Origin: Harringtonia aguacate
Taxonomy: Eukaryota > Ascomycota > Sordariomycetes > Ophiostomatales > Ophiostomataceae
Direction of reading: 5' to 3'
DNA length: 64,000 bases
Assembly (NCBI GenBank): GCA_014183095.1
Contig: JACCPH010000008.1
Location: 329,852-393,851 of the forward strand
The translations under genes and the position numbers were made by a program. Below the pieces are notes generated by a model. That model saw nothing but the letters and a program-made list of their open reading frames with translations. It made no database searches and was not told where the DNA came from. Position 1 is the first letter of the stretch; every line of letters starts with the position of its first letter. Positions 21,479 to 33,060 of the stretch are shown in pieces.

Positions 21479-21580
21479 ATGCTCCGTGCAGTTCTCCGTG
21501 AGCTCTGGAAGGAGACTTACGACCTGTGGGACCTCGTCCTCCTCGGAGTGGGCAGCCTGTTTGGCAAATTCAAATGCTAG
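21479..21580 (+). CDS. Candidate small ORF, 33 residues
   Basis: ATG at 21479 in a good context (aaagccATGct) opens a 34-codon frame with a tag stop. The product starts MLRAVLRELWKETYDLWDLV and ends GSLFGKFKC, a short helix with hydrophobic face and a C-terminal Lys-Phe-Lys-Cys. Upstream lie a TATA-like element and a CA-rich leader. The length is below normal gene-calling limits, and nothing but context supports it; homologues would be needed to confirm it. Confidence 0.3.
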   Translation: MLRAVLRELWKETYDLWDLVLLGVGSLFGKFKC

Positions 21581-22888
21581 CCACAACGGCCAAGAGGAAG
21601 AAGAAAGATGAGCAGGGCGACAAGAAGGACAAGAAATTAACGCGGGCCAGCTATTGAACTTGGATGGAATGGCAGATACGACAGTCGGGGGCGCCCAAGA
21701 GCAACGAAACTAAGCAAACCCTGCCACGGCACGTCTCTCCCGATGCAACGGCAAAGCGGCCGCAACTCGAAGCGCCGAGATACTGAAGCATCCGATCAAC
21801 CGCTGCTCTGCAGCTCAGGCGCGCACCATAGTCGCATCATGGAGTACGAGTACAATTGCATATTTGTACGACTATCCGTATGTTCGTGCTGCCATATCTC
21901 TGCATATCTCATCTTGCAGACGCAAGTCTTGGCAAACGGGCGCTCCACACTGGTCGAACGGGAGGGAGTCTCGAACAAGACAGGCATCGTCGGAATGCCC
22001 AGCGCCCTGGAATGTCATTCGTTGCCGTTGGCAGCCCCTTAATAGCATTCTCCAGCATCTCCTATTCTGTAGTTCCAATTTTGTGGACAGAGATACAGTA
22101 TGGCTCGACAGTGGCTACCAACTCACACGGTGTGGTCCGGATAGCCTCGGGGCTATTCTACTCGTATTTATTGTGCGTTACAGTTACCAGTATGGCCAAT
22201 TTGCCTTTTGAATACGACAGCTGCTAGTCTTCTTTCGGTTGCCACAGCGCACACGTCAGTGTTACTTGGCAACACGTAACATGCCCAGGGAGACAGCACT
22301 TGGCGGGCATCTGGGAGGCTTCTGGTGCGAAGCTGGCGTTCCTTTTCACAGTGCGCGCCCCGCCCCACCCCACCTACAGGGATTTGCTGCGCCTCGCATC
22401 AAATCTCCTAGCCAGCGGCTTTCTGCCAAGCTTCACCAGGTTTGGGACAGTCAGCGATCCACTCGACGCCCCTGTCTGGAACCCAAGCGCGACGCATCAC
22501 TAAACAAATGCAGTCCACTCGCCTTTCCTTTTTCTGCCGGAGCTTCTCACATTCCTGACCTTTCTCCTTTTCTTTTCTTACACCCGCTTCTCTTTCATCT
22601 TCAGTCTCTCCTTCACGCATCGGAATCCGTTGCGTTCCCTCGTTTTTTCTCTTCCTTTTCTTCATCCTTATCGTTACCAATTCGTACTCTCGTTGACCCC
22701 CCAATTCCTTTTTTTTTTTTTTTTAAACCCCCTTTTTCCTCTCCGGAGGCCCCCAAAGACTTTTTTTTTTTTCAGAGCAAGCTCAGCTCATCGCGGACTC
22801 GTGACAATTGCGGATTCGACAGCATTTGTGCTAATAGAGTAATTATCGCCTCAAGAAATCGACCACCGCCCCGTTAGATATTGTCAAA
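21581..22888. promoter_or_regulatory. Spacer and pyrimidine-rich promoter of the GH72 gene
   Basis: No gene is supported in the first part. From about 22540 to 22780 the sequence is strongly pyrimidine-rich with T-runs of 10 to 18, typical of highly expressed fungal promoters and leaders. The GH72 start follows at 22889. Confidence 0.5.
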
Positions 22889-24654
22889 ATGGGCTTCAAA
22901 ACTCTCTCCCTCCTCTCCTCCCTGCTCCTCGTGGGCCAGGCTATGGCCGACATCGAGCCCATTATCATGAATGTAGGCCATCGCTCCGTCTTCGCCGCCC
23001 CGGCTCCTCCGGCCCTTCGCCAGTCGTATCATACGATCCCTAACCTCTTCCCAGGGCACCAAGTTCTTCTACAAGAACGGCACCCAGTTCTTCATCAAGG
23101 GCATTGCCTATCAACAAGACACGGGCGCTGCTGGCACCACCACCGGCACGACGTTCATCGACCCGCTGTCGTCTGAGACAAACTGCAAGCGTGATATCCC
23201 GCTGATGGCTGCCCTCGACACCAACGTCATTCGTACATACGCCATTGACCCCACTGCAAACCACACCTACTGCATGAACTTGCTTGCTGAGAATGGCATC
23301 TATGTCATCTCCGACCTGAGCGAGCCGTCTCTGTCCATCAACCGTGACAGCCCCACATGGGACACTGAGCTGTATACCCGCTACACTGCCGTCGTCGATG
23401 AGTTGGCCCAGTACGACAACGTCATCGGCTTCTTTGCGGGCAACGAAGTCACCAACAACAGCACCAACACTGATGCCTCCGCCTATGTCAAGGCTGCCGT
23501 GCGCGATGTCAAGGCCTACATCTCGGATCAGGGCTACCGCTGGATGGGTGTCGGCTATGCTGCCAACGACGACTCGGACATTCGCGAGAACATTGCCCAT
23601 TACTTCAACTGCGGTGACCAGGACTCTGCCATTGACTTCTGGGGCTACAACATCTACGAGTGGTGCGGCGAGAGCACCTTTGAGAAGTCGGGCTACCAGA
23701 GCCAGGTTGAGTTCTTCGCCAACTACTCTGTGCCTGTCTTCTTCGCTGAATACGGTTGCAACACCCAGGGTGGCGCTGCTGAGCGTATCTGGGAAGAGAC
23801 CACTGCCCTGTACTCGGACGACATGACCGGTGTCATCTCTGGCGGCATTGTCTACATGTACTTCGAGGAGGACAATGACTATGGTACGTTGAGCCTCGTC
23901 CCTCTTCACTTTTGTCTCTTATCTTGCCATGCCCACTCATGCTAATCCAATACTAGGTCTTGTAAGCATTGTCAGTTCCTCGGCCTCCAAGCTTGACGAC
24001 TACGACACGCTCAAGACTGTCATCGCTGCCGTCAACCCCAGCTCGACTTCCAGTGCCGACTACACCCCGACCAACACCGCTGCTGCCTGCCCGGCCATTG
24101 CCAGTGACTGGGCTGCCTCGAACGACCTGCCGCCAACCCCGAACAATGCCACGTGCGAGTGCATGTACAGCACTCTGAGCTGCGTGGCTGCGGATGGCCT
24201 GAACGAGACTTCGTACAGCTCTCTCTTTGGCAGTGTCTGCGGTGCCTCGGATACCGCGTGTGCTGGTATCAGCGCTAACACGAGCACCGGTGTCTACGGT
24301 GCCTATGTCATGTGCAGCTCTCTGCAGCAGCTGAGCTACGTGCTCGACCAGTACTACCAGGAACAGTCTTCTGCCTCTACCGCCTGCGACTGGGACAGCC
24401 AGGCCCAGGTCGTGGATGCTGCCGGTGCTGCTTCGTCTTGCTCTTCTCTTCTGGCGTCCGCTAGCGCGTCCAACAGCTATGCCGCTACGGCCACCGTTGC
24501 AAGCACTAGCACTAGCACTGGTAGCAGCAGCAGCTCTAGCTCCAGCTCCAGTGCTGCTATCCCTATGCGTGGCATGATGTCCTTCGGTGACCTGTCTTTT
24601 GGTCTGTACCTGATTGTGGCCATGGCCACAGGTGCTGGTATGGTTATGCTGTAA
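22889..24654 (+). CDS. GPI-anchored 1,3-beta-glucanosyltransferase (GH72, with X8/CBM43)
   Basis: Gel/Gas enzymes cut and rejoin beta-1,3-glucan at the outer membrane leaflet and wall. Exons 22889-22972, 23055-23883 and 23957-24654 give 536 residues. A signal peptide (MGFKTLSLLSSLLLVGQAMA) is followed by the GH72 domain with GTKFFYKNGTQFFIKGIAYQ, ETNCKRDIPLM, FAGNEVTNN and FFAEYGCN. The catalytic glutamates fall at E159 and E260, almost the same spacing as in yeast Gas1. A Cys-rich X8/CBM43 module follows (about 350-450; TCECMYSTLSCVAADG). Then comes a Ser-rich linker and a hydrophobic C-tail (LYLIVAMATGAGMVML), consistent with GPI attachment. Confidence 0.95.
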
Positions 24655-25939
24655 AGTGGCGGAATGAAAACGATGGGGCATGCATGCAGTGTACATAGGC
24701 ATGAGCGTCATCCGGCCGTGGAATGGTAAAAGACATGGACCGGTGGGGAGGCTTTTGCATCTGGTTTCGATGATTTCTGCTTATACACATTTCTGGTTTT
24801 CTTTTTTCATTCGCAACTACGTTTCTCTCTTTAATTATTAGCTTGAGCTTGCCTCCTCATTCGCTGTGACGGATTGTGATTTTGATACGATTTGACAATA
24901 TGGGACGTGAGATCTAATGCGTGCGTTGGGAAGTCAGCTTTTGCTCTAGCTATTGTGAAATGTTAATCAATGCTAGCAATAAGTGGTCCTGGGGAACTCT
25001 GGCCGTTTTGAAGTTAAAAGGCAGGTATTTTGGTCGAACAGACTGAAATAACGGTGCGGGCAGGGTGGTCCACGTACTGATATTTAACTGGCTCGTTACG
25101 ATTTGCCACGTTTGTAAGGGATTGTAAAACGAGGTATGGCAGCGAGGTTCGGTGCCAAGCATGGTGGATGTCATTCTAATATCATGGGAAGGATGATACT
25201 GGTTGCAAATTGCAAGGTTCATTTTCACTGCGGTAAATTGCACCAGCAAAATCTTGTCTGCCATGCTTGATGTTTTGTAATTATCAGGGCCTTGGAAGTC
25301 GCGTTTCTTTTCTAGAAGCTATTTACTACGATAATGAAAAGTGTTCTGATCTCGCCATATGCCCCAGACGGATATCATGTGCTTTAAGCTACCAAAGTTG
25401 CAATATATCGGTATTGAGGATGATGTCCTGTTCGGCTAAACGTCCAAAGTCTGTATGTGGTTGGGGAGTTTGGTGCAGGCTCTGCGATTGACTAGTCTGC
25501 AGGTCCCTGTACCTGTGAGTCTATGATCGATGGCTTTTGGCCTCGGGATAGGTGTTTTGGGCCCCCGGCGGTTTCTGAAATGAAACCTGGACTGGAAGAC
25601 AAAAGCAAGTCATCCTGACGAGGTGCATTCCGCTTGCCCTAACCTGTAGCATCTCCAGCGACGTCATATTCCTCAACCTCCTTTCTACTTTGTCGAGTGT
25701 CTCGTCTACACTTGTCTCGAAGGGAGGGAAAGAAGCAAAAGCGGCACGGTCTAGCTAGACAACCTTCGTTTTTAAAAGACAAAGGATAATAAACCCTTTT
25801 AATGGGGTAGGAGTAAGGACATTAGAAATGCATATCCCCTGCCGGATGAAAGTCGAAACATGTCTCCATTTTTAGATATGCCCTGTCCCATTTTCTCTCT
25901 TTGGAGTGCCTCGAAAATCTAACGAAAAGGCTGTTGACT
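24655..25939. other. Convergent spacer, GH72 / permease
   Basis: AT-rich 3' flanks of two convergent genes. No coding sequence is supported; the 104-codon minus frame at 24950-25264 has no family features. Confidence 0.4.
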
Positions 25940-28136
25940 CTACAACCCATTGCTGGCACAGCTGAAGACGCCCCCTACATCGCCTGCGTTGAACGCATCG
26001 ACAATGCTCTGGACGCTAGCGTAGGTTCCGGCGGTGAGGAAAAAAAAGCCAATAATTATAATGACGAAATTCAGGACGGCCATCAAAATGCCGGTGATGT
26101 TGCCTTTCTTGACCAACTCTAGGCCACCGTCAACTTTCCGCATGCGGAAGTATGCCACGCCCCAGAAGATGAAACCAAAGAAACTGTCGAAGAGAGACGA
26201 CATGAGAGACAAGACTAATGATAAAGTCAGCAAGATCAAAGTTCAACCAGTCTCGGCAGATCGACGTCGGGCTGCTCACGGTCTGAGAAGAACGGAATAA
26301 CCTGGGCAATGATGAAGGCGAGGATCCAAGTGGCCACTGCAGATACTGTTGTTAATGGCTGCGAGGGAAGCCCCGATAAAGATACAAGAGAACATACGTA
26401 GAATGAGCGACCAGACACCCCACCCAAGAACGGTATGCTCGTTCTTGTGGCGGGAGTTTTCAAAGATGCGGAAAAACACAAAGCGAGCAGACACGGAGGC
26501 GTACAGAACGCCCAGGAAGATGAGAGTCGGGATCATGAAAGAGAAGGACACCTTCTTATAGAGAGGTTCCAACGAACCAAAGGCCGGGGCAGTCACATAT
26601 TGGTTGCCGGTATAAGCGTAGACAACAGCACCAACGATGCTGAAAACGACTATCTCGGCAATGGTACAGGCCCATAGCGCCTTGGGGAAATCCCTATTTC
26701 AGCGTGCATTAGCAAATGAAAAAGCAGACATGACTCTTCGGCCACGATCAATGACAGATGTGTTCGCACCTAGGATTCTTCATCTCGGCGATAAAGCTGG
26801 GCAGGGTAATTTGTCCAATGAACGTGTAGCTGATGTTCATGAATGCATTGAGACCAGCAACAAAGGTGGTCCCGGCAACCGGAATAGCAGTGACGATGGG
26901 GTTACCTCCGACAGCGGCCGTACCGTCGTCCGCGGTATATGAGGGACGAGGATCATAGCCAGCAGGGTGGCTTTGAATGCCGGCAAAGATGGTGGCCAGG
27001 AGAACAGAAATAAAGGTAAAGAAGGCCGAGGCGGTGCCCAACTTCGACAGCATGCTGAATGTACGAGGAAGAGAACACAGCCAGCAGATAACGAACATGA
27101 TAGCACTGTAGCTGACGGTCCGGCAGGCAACGTTATCGTCCGACGCTGTCATTGTGTTGAGGTACTTGGCACCGACAAGAACATGAAGGCCCTGGGAGAC
27201 TAGTTAGCCTGCGGGGGGAGTAGGAAATCGGTTGCAGTTGTCGGCTGGCAATTTCATACCTGGATAAACTGAGGAATGGGTTAGCAGAAACGCACATTAA
27301 CGCTGCGACTTGGAGGGGGGGGGGGCCCACAGTGTTGTTCAAGATGAACATGAAAGCGGTAGCATACCAGGCCCATTTCTGATTCCAGAAGAGCATCTGG
27401 CCAATGTCACACACATCACGAACTTCGGGGTGGCGCAGGCAGAATTCCCAGAGCACAATTGATCTGCGTGTTGTTAGAGAGAGAAATGAGTGGGATGCAT
27501 CCGGACGACTTACGTGTATAAAACAAGGGCGGCAACAACAACAGTCAAGATCAAGCTGCCAGTTTTAGCAACGGAAATGTCGGGTGCAGTAGCAGCGAGA
27601 CGCAAACTTACCCAGGCACAAGACCCAGGACGCTGTAGGACCACGGGAAGCTCATGATAGCCTTAGGACGAATTTAGTCACATGCTATTTTGGCGAGAGC
27701 GCAAGGCTGAGCCAAAACCAGTCCATGGACCGAGAGGCAGTCAGATTCCACGGGTATTACTCACAAGGCAGATATATTCAGAAAACAAGAGAGCAGCTGT
27801 CTACAAACAAAGAGAGGCCATGTCAGCATTTGCATTCAAAAGTGAGAAAAGAACAGTGACAAAAAAATGCTGCACACTGGCCTTTTGCCAGCTGCAAGTG
27901 CGATACTGAATGGCGCAGCCATCTTCCTTGGCAAGCTGCTTTCCCAGGATGGCAGCACTGCTCTCATCCGTGTCAGAGTCAGTGAAATCGTTGGTGATGA
28001 TGGGACCGATGCGCGGGCCAACAGAGACACCGTTGCCGCCGAACCAGGCGGCTCGTCCTTGGGGGCTGGCAGATTCTGGGTCAATATCAACCGCGTCTTG
28101 CGCCTCCTTTGTCTGTGGAGAGTATGTCGGTTCCAT
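25940..28136 (-). CDS. Amino-acid permease, AAAP family
   Basis: Proton-coupled amino-acid transporter of the plasma membrane or vacuole (Aa_trans family, resembling Neurospora MTR). About ten exons run from the ATG at 28136 to the stop at 25940. The cytosolic N-terminus (MEPTYSPQTK, acidic) is followed by about ten membrane spans, including ICLAIMSFPWSYS, ILTVVVAALVLYTS, AIMFVICWLCSLPRTFSML and AFMNISYTFIGQITLPSF. The tail is ISCASNGL-like, ending FSCASNGL. A 9-nt exon (27268-27260, encoding FIQ) is flanked by introns and restores NNT-FIQ-GLHVLVGAKYLN. Later exon ends are 27191-26770 and from 26693. Exon borders near 27790-27900 are ambiguous. Confidence 0.85.
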
Positions 28137-29583
28137 GGCGAGGTAAGAGGAATAAAAAGTGTCAGAGGCTGCTGCTTAGGGAGGGGGGGGGGGAATCAAG
28201 ACAGGAAGACAAGCAGCAATATTGAATAGCTGCAGTAAGAACGACAGAGAAAAAAAAACCCGAATTTGAATAGGCCGAATTAGATAATCTTGTTGGAGAA
28301 AAAGAAATTCGGAATGCAGGCGAATGGGGACTGGGGTAAATAAAATATCTGTACGAAAAGAACGCCGCACTGGGCATGGAATGCGCAACGGGGAAACCTG
28401 GAGTATTTGAAGCAAGGATAACACTGTACAGTTTAGCTCTGTTTCTCCCTAGCCCGCTTTCAATGGACGTTGGCTTTCTCTAAGCTATTTTGTACTGGAC
28501 CATGCCCGTATCTCTCCACCTGGCCACGGTCGGACAACACCGAGCGAGCAGATGGGATGCAGCGTGGGATGGATGCTGCGGGTTGGCATACGAATGAAGA
28601 CACTTTTCCGGGGGCGATGATCCGATGCCGATAGCTGATACCTGATGATTGACGGCTCTGTTTTACGTAGCATAAAAGACAAGGCACGTTTCAGGGAGAG
28701 AAGAAGGCCTGTATCGTTCGTCGAGGGTGACTATTCAGTTCAGCTTGTAATTGGACGCCGCACGAGCGCCTAGATTGAAGACGCATACGAAGCTTTTTCT
28801 TGCCAAGGCACTACGGCGCCATCCATTGCTTGTGCCCCCCCTTCTCTCCCGCCGAAAGGAAGAGCTGTCCGTCGCGGCCAGTCACAAACACCCAAATTTT
28901 GCGTGCGCGGTACCAAATTGTACCGCGCAGAAACTTGGAAAGACTTAGCACCCGCAAAGTGACGTCATCTGATGGCGTTTCACTTAGAGCTCTGCTTAGT
29001 CCAGCCATGCTGGAGTGGGTGGAAGACGCACCCATGCACCACATATGGCAAAGCGCGTGAGTGAGACATTATTTGTATTACGAAATTCTCTGCTGTTTTG
29101 GTTGCAGAGTCTTCCAGATTACCTGTCCAAATTTGCTGGCCTTTCCATCGCCATTCATGGTCTGCATTGCGCCATAGCCACCGTTTGTGGAGTTACTTGT
29201 AGACGGGTTGTACAGTAGATAAATACAGTGCCACTTTCCGATCTGGCAGGGCTCGGGAACTTGTGGCTGTGCGGCTGTCAGCCACAGTCAGGTACCGCAC
29301 CCAGCCACTCGGATTCCCCCCCTTCCTTCCTACTCGTAGGGCAGCGCTGCGGGAGGCCGTCATGGTCCAGCGCATAGTCTAGTGTGGCCTTGCGTCCAAT
29401 GAGTCCCTCCATTCCCGTATTAACTTTAAGCTGGCTGTGAGTTGGCGGACAGCCCCGCCTAGACCCGTGGCGGCGTACCGCTGGCGACGTGCCTGGTCGC
29501 GTTTGCCTACATTACTTGTCCGTCTCTCTCTGCTCTGATGCCGAAGCAAAGCACCACCATACCTTCGCACAATTGAGTCGACC
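28137..29583. other. Divergent spacer, permease / DUF1766 gene
   Basis: No gene is supported in 1.4 kb. A 10-bp G run lies near 28180-28192 just 5' of the permease start. The rest holds the two divergent promoters. Confidence 0.4.
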
Positions 29584-30825
29584 ATGCCCTTCATCGCAAA
29601 CACCCCCGAGTCTTTGGTGGCCCGGACGGACTCCAAGAATCCGGCGACGACATGTCGCGGTATCACGTCTGGTGGGCGGCCATGTCGCCGGCCGCTCCCG
29701 GCATCCGACATTGCTTCGCTGAAAGGCAGCAGGCGGCGTGGCAAACTCCGCACTGACGATCCTCGGGACGAGCGCCTGTACTGCTGGCAGCACAAAGAGC
29801 AGGCGAGAATGTCAACTCAGTCAAGTCCGGGTCCGAAGGTGTCCTCTCAGCCCATTCTCGAAGAGCGGACAAGCTTGGACACGCTAGCAGACAGACTCGG
29901 TCTGCTGAGCGTCGCCTCCGCCAACGGCGATGGAATACAGAACAACACCTCGACATCCATGCCTCCTTATCTTGGGAAACCGTCGCAGTCCAAAAGCAAC
30001 TGCTCTTGCTGCTGCTTCCAAGTGCCCTTCGACGAAGCGCCCGTACCCCCTCCCCGTCCGAGGCCACAGCCAGCCCAGCCAGCTCTGTCTTCCAGCGGAA
30101 AGAGTCAACGCAAGCCCGGTGATCAGCACCACGGCCCCCGTCAGAGCCTGCCCGCACACATGCAGCATCTACATCGGACGCCGCACTTGTCACTGATACC
30201 CCCGTCTGCTTCGCCCGAGACGGCGTCTGCGCTCCTGGACGAACTAGCCAAGCCCATTTCCCAGACAGACGAGCCAGGGTATATTTATATGTTCTGGCTG
30301 ACGCCCGAATCGCAACCCGCCAGTCCAGCTGAAGAGGCCCGTTCCTTGCTAGCGCCATCGAGTAGCCAACGCCACGTCAGCGATGTGCTTGCATCATTTT
30401 CTCTGGCAGAGGCCGGCTCGATTCGTGGTTTGACCAGTAGCAATGGCTCCTCCAGCCACGGTGGAAGAAAATCGATTTTGCTCAAGATCGGGCGAGCCAA
30501 CAATGTTCAGCGACGGCTGAATGAATGGAAACGTCAGTGCGGATACAACCTCTCCTTGATCCGATACTACCCCTACCTGCCGTCGAGCGCCAGCGGCCCC
30601 GGAAACGCCGCCGTGCCACGGAAGATGCCACATAGCCACAAGGTCGAACGGCTGATCCACATTGAACTGGCCGGTGCAGGGCTGCGAGTCGCAGATGCAG
30701 AGAAATGCGAAGCTTGCGGCAGGGAGCATCGCGAATGGTTCCATGTCGAGGCAACACGCAAGGCAGTCATGAAAGTCGACGATACCATTCGGCGCTGGTC
30801 AGATTGGGACGAAGGTCGGCTGTGA
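29584..30825 (+). CDS. DUF1766 / T5orf172-like protein
   Basis: A single exon encodes 413 residues starting MPFIANTPESLVAR. The N-terminal part contains a Cys-rich motif (TCRGITSGGRPCRRPL ... LYCWQHKEQ) like the small chelating domain found before DUF1766 in fungal proteins. After a disordered Ser/Pro region comes a GIY-YIG-like domain: GYIYMFWLT, ILLKIGRANNVQRRLNEWKRQC, HKVERLIHIELAG and CEACGREHREWFHV. The Tyr-Ile-Tyr, Lys-Ile-Gly-Arg and late Glu positions fit the T5orf172 family, whose fungal members have no established reaction. Nuclease activity is therefore not claimed. Confidence 0.78.
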   Translation: MPFIANTPESLVARTDSKNPATTCRGITSGGRPCRRPLPASDIASLKGSRRRGKLRTDDPRDERLYCWQHKEQARMSTQSSPGPKVSSQPILEERTSLDTLADRLGLLSVASANGDGIQNNTSTSMPPYLGKPSQSKSNCSCCCFQVPFDEAPVPPPRPRPQPAQPALSSSGKSQRKPGDQHHGPRQSLPAHMQHLHRTPHLSLIPPSASPETASALLDELAKPISQTDEPGYIYMFWLTPESQPASPAEEARSLLAPSSSQRHVSDVLASFSLAEAGSIRGLTSSNGSSSHGGRKSILLKIGRANNVQRRLNEWKRQCGYNLSLIRYYPYLPSSASGPGNAAVPRKMPHSHKVERLIHIELAGAGLRVADAEKCEACGREHREWFHVEATRKAVMKVDDTIRRWSDWDEGRL

Positions 30826-31213
30826 GGGGAGATGTGGGATACGAAGTGATGAGCAATGTGCGGAATAAGCGACGATTTATTGCCGTCATCCTTGTAGGCT
30901 TTGCATGAGAATAGCATGGCCAGTTCAAGGTGACGTAGTTTACAGTGTTGGGCAAGTGCAACGTTTTCTCGTCGAATCACCTGGACAGCACAGAAAGACA
31001 GTACAGCAGTGTGCGACTGATGAAACATGATATCATATTCGCGTACTCTGAATAAACTCTGTACACAGTCAAGACATAACACATAGCCAGAAGACTTTGT
31101 AGATGGCCGTATGTAATCGAGTAAGCTGCTAATGCTTGCGTCGACTTTTTCCTGGCGCATAAAACGGGGCATGTGTGAAAGAAAATATTACGCCACAATA
31201 CAAATCAACGTGC
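30826..31213. other. Convergent spacer, DUF1766 / lipase
   Basis: Only 3' flanks of two convergent genes; nothing else is seen. Confidence 0.4.
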
Positions 31214-33060
31214 CTACCCGTCGGCCGTCACGGCACCGATAGCTATGGTCTCTATGCGGCCGGCATACAACTTCATGACATGACACACTGGGTCGCCCCA
31301 GATGACCTCGCGTAGCTGCTCGTCTGTGGTCATCTGTGCCACAACGCCTTCGTTCAGCCTTTGCTCCACCGTCTTTCGACCCTCAGGTCTAGCCCGCGGG
31401 TCACCTGAGCGCAGCACAACAATACGGCCAGCATTGCTCAGGGTGGATTGCGGCACCTTCCACACCGGGTTCTGTTTGTACGGGATATTGTCTTCGTGAC
31501 AGCCTTGGCTGTGGTAGCTCCGTTTAGATTTGCCGTTTTTATGGCTGGGTTTGCCAGACTTGGACGACTTGTGGGACCGCGATGGGACCTCAGATCCATC
31601 TGCTCGCGGTCCTGTGCCGCTGCTAGCCTGATTGGCGTACCCAGTCGGTACTGATGCTGGTGCGGAGCTGGCAAACAGCTCGAACAAGCTTTTCACATAG
31701 GCCTTGTCAGCCCTCACCACTGGGTCTCCTTCGTTGACAAAACTGAGAAAAACACTCTTTCTCAGACTGTTCCGATCTGGTTTTGTCAGTGGAAGGAGTG
31801 ACACGGGAGGGGAGCCAAATGTGATGCAGTGGATGCGACGGAAGCACCCGGCGAGGTAGTTGAGCTCTGATTCTGCCTGCTGGGACGAGGCGAGCATGTG
31901 CGAGTAGAGCAAAGCTGCCACGGCCCCACCAGCCGAATGGCCGGTAATAAGCAGTGAATATGAGGCACGTCCGGGATCCTCTTCCAACAGCTGGCGGAGC
32001 CGGGCCGCCACCGGCTTGACCATCTTCCGGGCGACGGACAAGAACCCGGCGTGGCAAAAGTTACCGAGGTCATCCAAGAAATTTACCGGTGAGGTCGGCG
32101 CCATATTTAAATTGACAGCCCAGTCCATAAACGTGGCAGTGCCACGGATAGCAAAGACGATGGTATTCGCATGGTCCATCGGAACCGACTTGATGACCAT
32201 GGCTTTGGTGCCGGCGCGCCAGTCGGCGTCGATATGAAAGAAGCGCTCGGCTCCTTGGGGCTGCTGGTATACGCGGTCTGAATACTTTGCCGCCAGGCTC
32301 AAAAGGGGATATGTGGCGATGTAACTGGCACGTGTGGGTGAGAATACGGCAAAATGCGGGTATGACGGGCACATAGGAACACTTACAGGTTCATCGGTGG
32401 CAGGTTTGTAGGCAGTCTTGAATTTGCATAGAAGGCCACCTTGGCAATGTAGTTGCCAGAAATCAACGACGCAGCTGCCGTCGTTTCTCCTTTCAAATTC
32501 TTGAAATGCTCGGGGCCGGTTTTGAGGGTGGTAGAATGCACAGCTTCCTCTTGAAAATCGTGCCCCGATTGTGGCAGAGATGATTCATTGTATACAAGAT
32601 AATCCCCTTTATCATCGCTGAACCGATCACGATCTATCAAGGTCAGAACATTGTCGAAATTTGACGAAAATTGGTCGTAGAATGCGGCTCCCTGGTTGAG
32701 AAGTCTCGAGCCGCAGGCGTGCCATGACGGGAGCCCGTCATCGAAGAGATGAGGCACATTGGCAGGTAGAAGGTTAACGACTGATCCCAGCTTCAGCTTG
32801 GTGAGGCTGCCCTTGTGGCACACGGGCATTTCCGACCCAGGGGCAGGCAGAGAAGGAATAACATAATAATGTTGATTGACAACAACATTTGGGGGAGGGT
32901 AAGCTTGACGTAGATGGTGGGAAGAGGTCGGACATGGCAGTGGTGATGAGGATATGCTGCAGCTGCAAAGCAACGGCGACAGAGAAGGATGTGCCTTGAT
33001 GTCCTGTGCCCCGCCTTGCTGGAGGAGCTTCTTCTTCCTCGATGAGCCGAACAGATTCAT
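31214..33060 (-). CDS. Class 3 lipase, alpha/beta hydrolase
   Basis: Hydrolyses acylglycerols or phospholipids. Exons 33060-32387 and 32324-31214 join in phase (GTAAGT donor) for 594 residues. The start MNLFGSSRKKK has a good context. The catalytic domain follows: TIVFAIRGTATFMDWAVNLN (oxyanion region), GNFCHAGFLSVARKM, LLITGHSAGGAVAALLYSH with the nucleophile serine, CITFGSPPVSLLP, FVNEGDPVVRAD with a likely Asp, and DPVCHVMKLY with the His. A Lys/Ser-rich basic insert interrupts the last third. No secretion signal is evident. The frame stays open upstream to 33318 and can be spliced to an earlier segment, so the true N-terminus may be longer. Confidence 0.88.
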
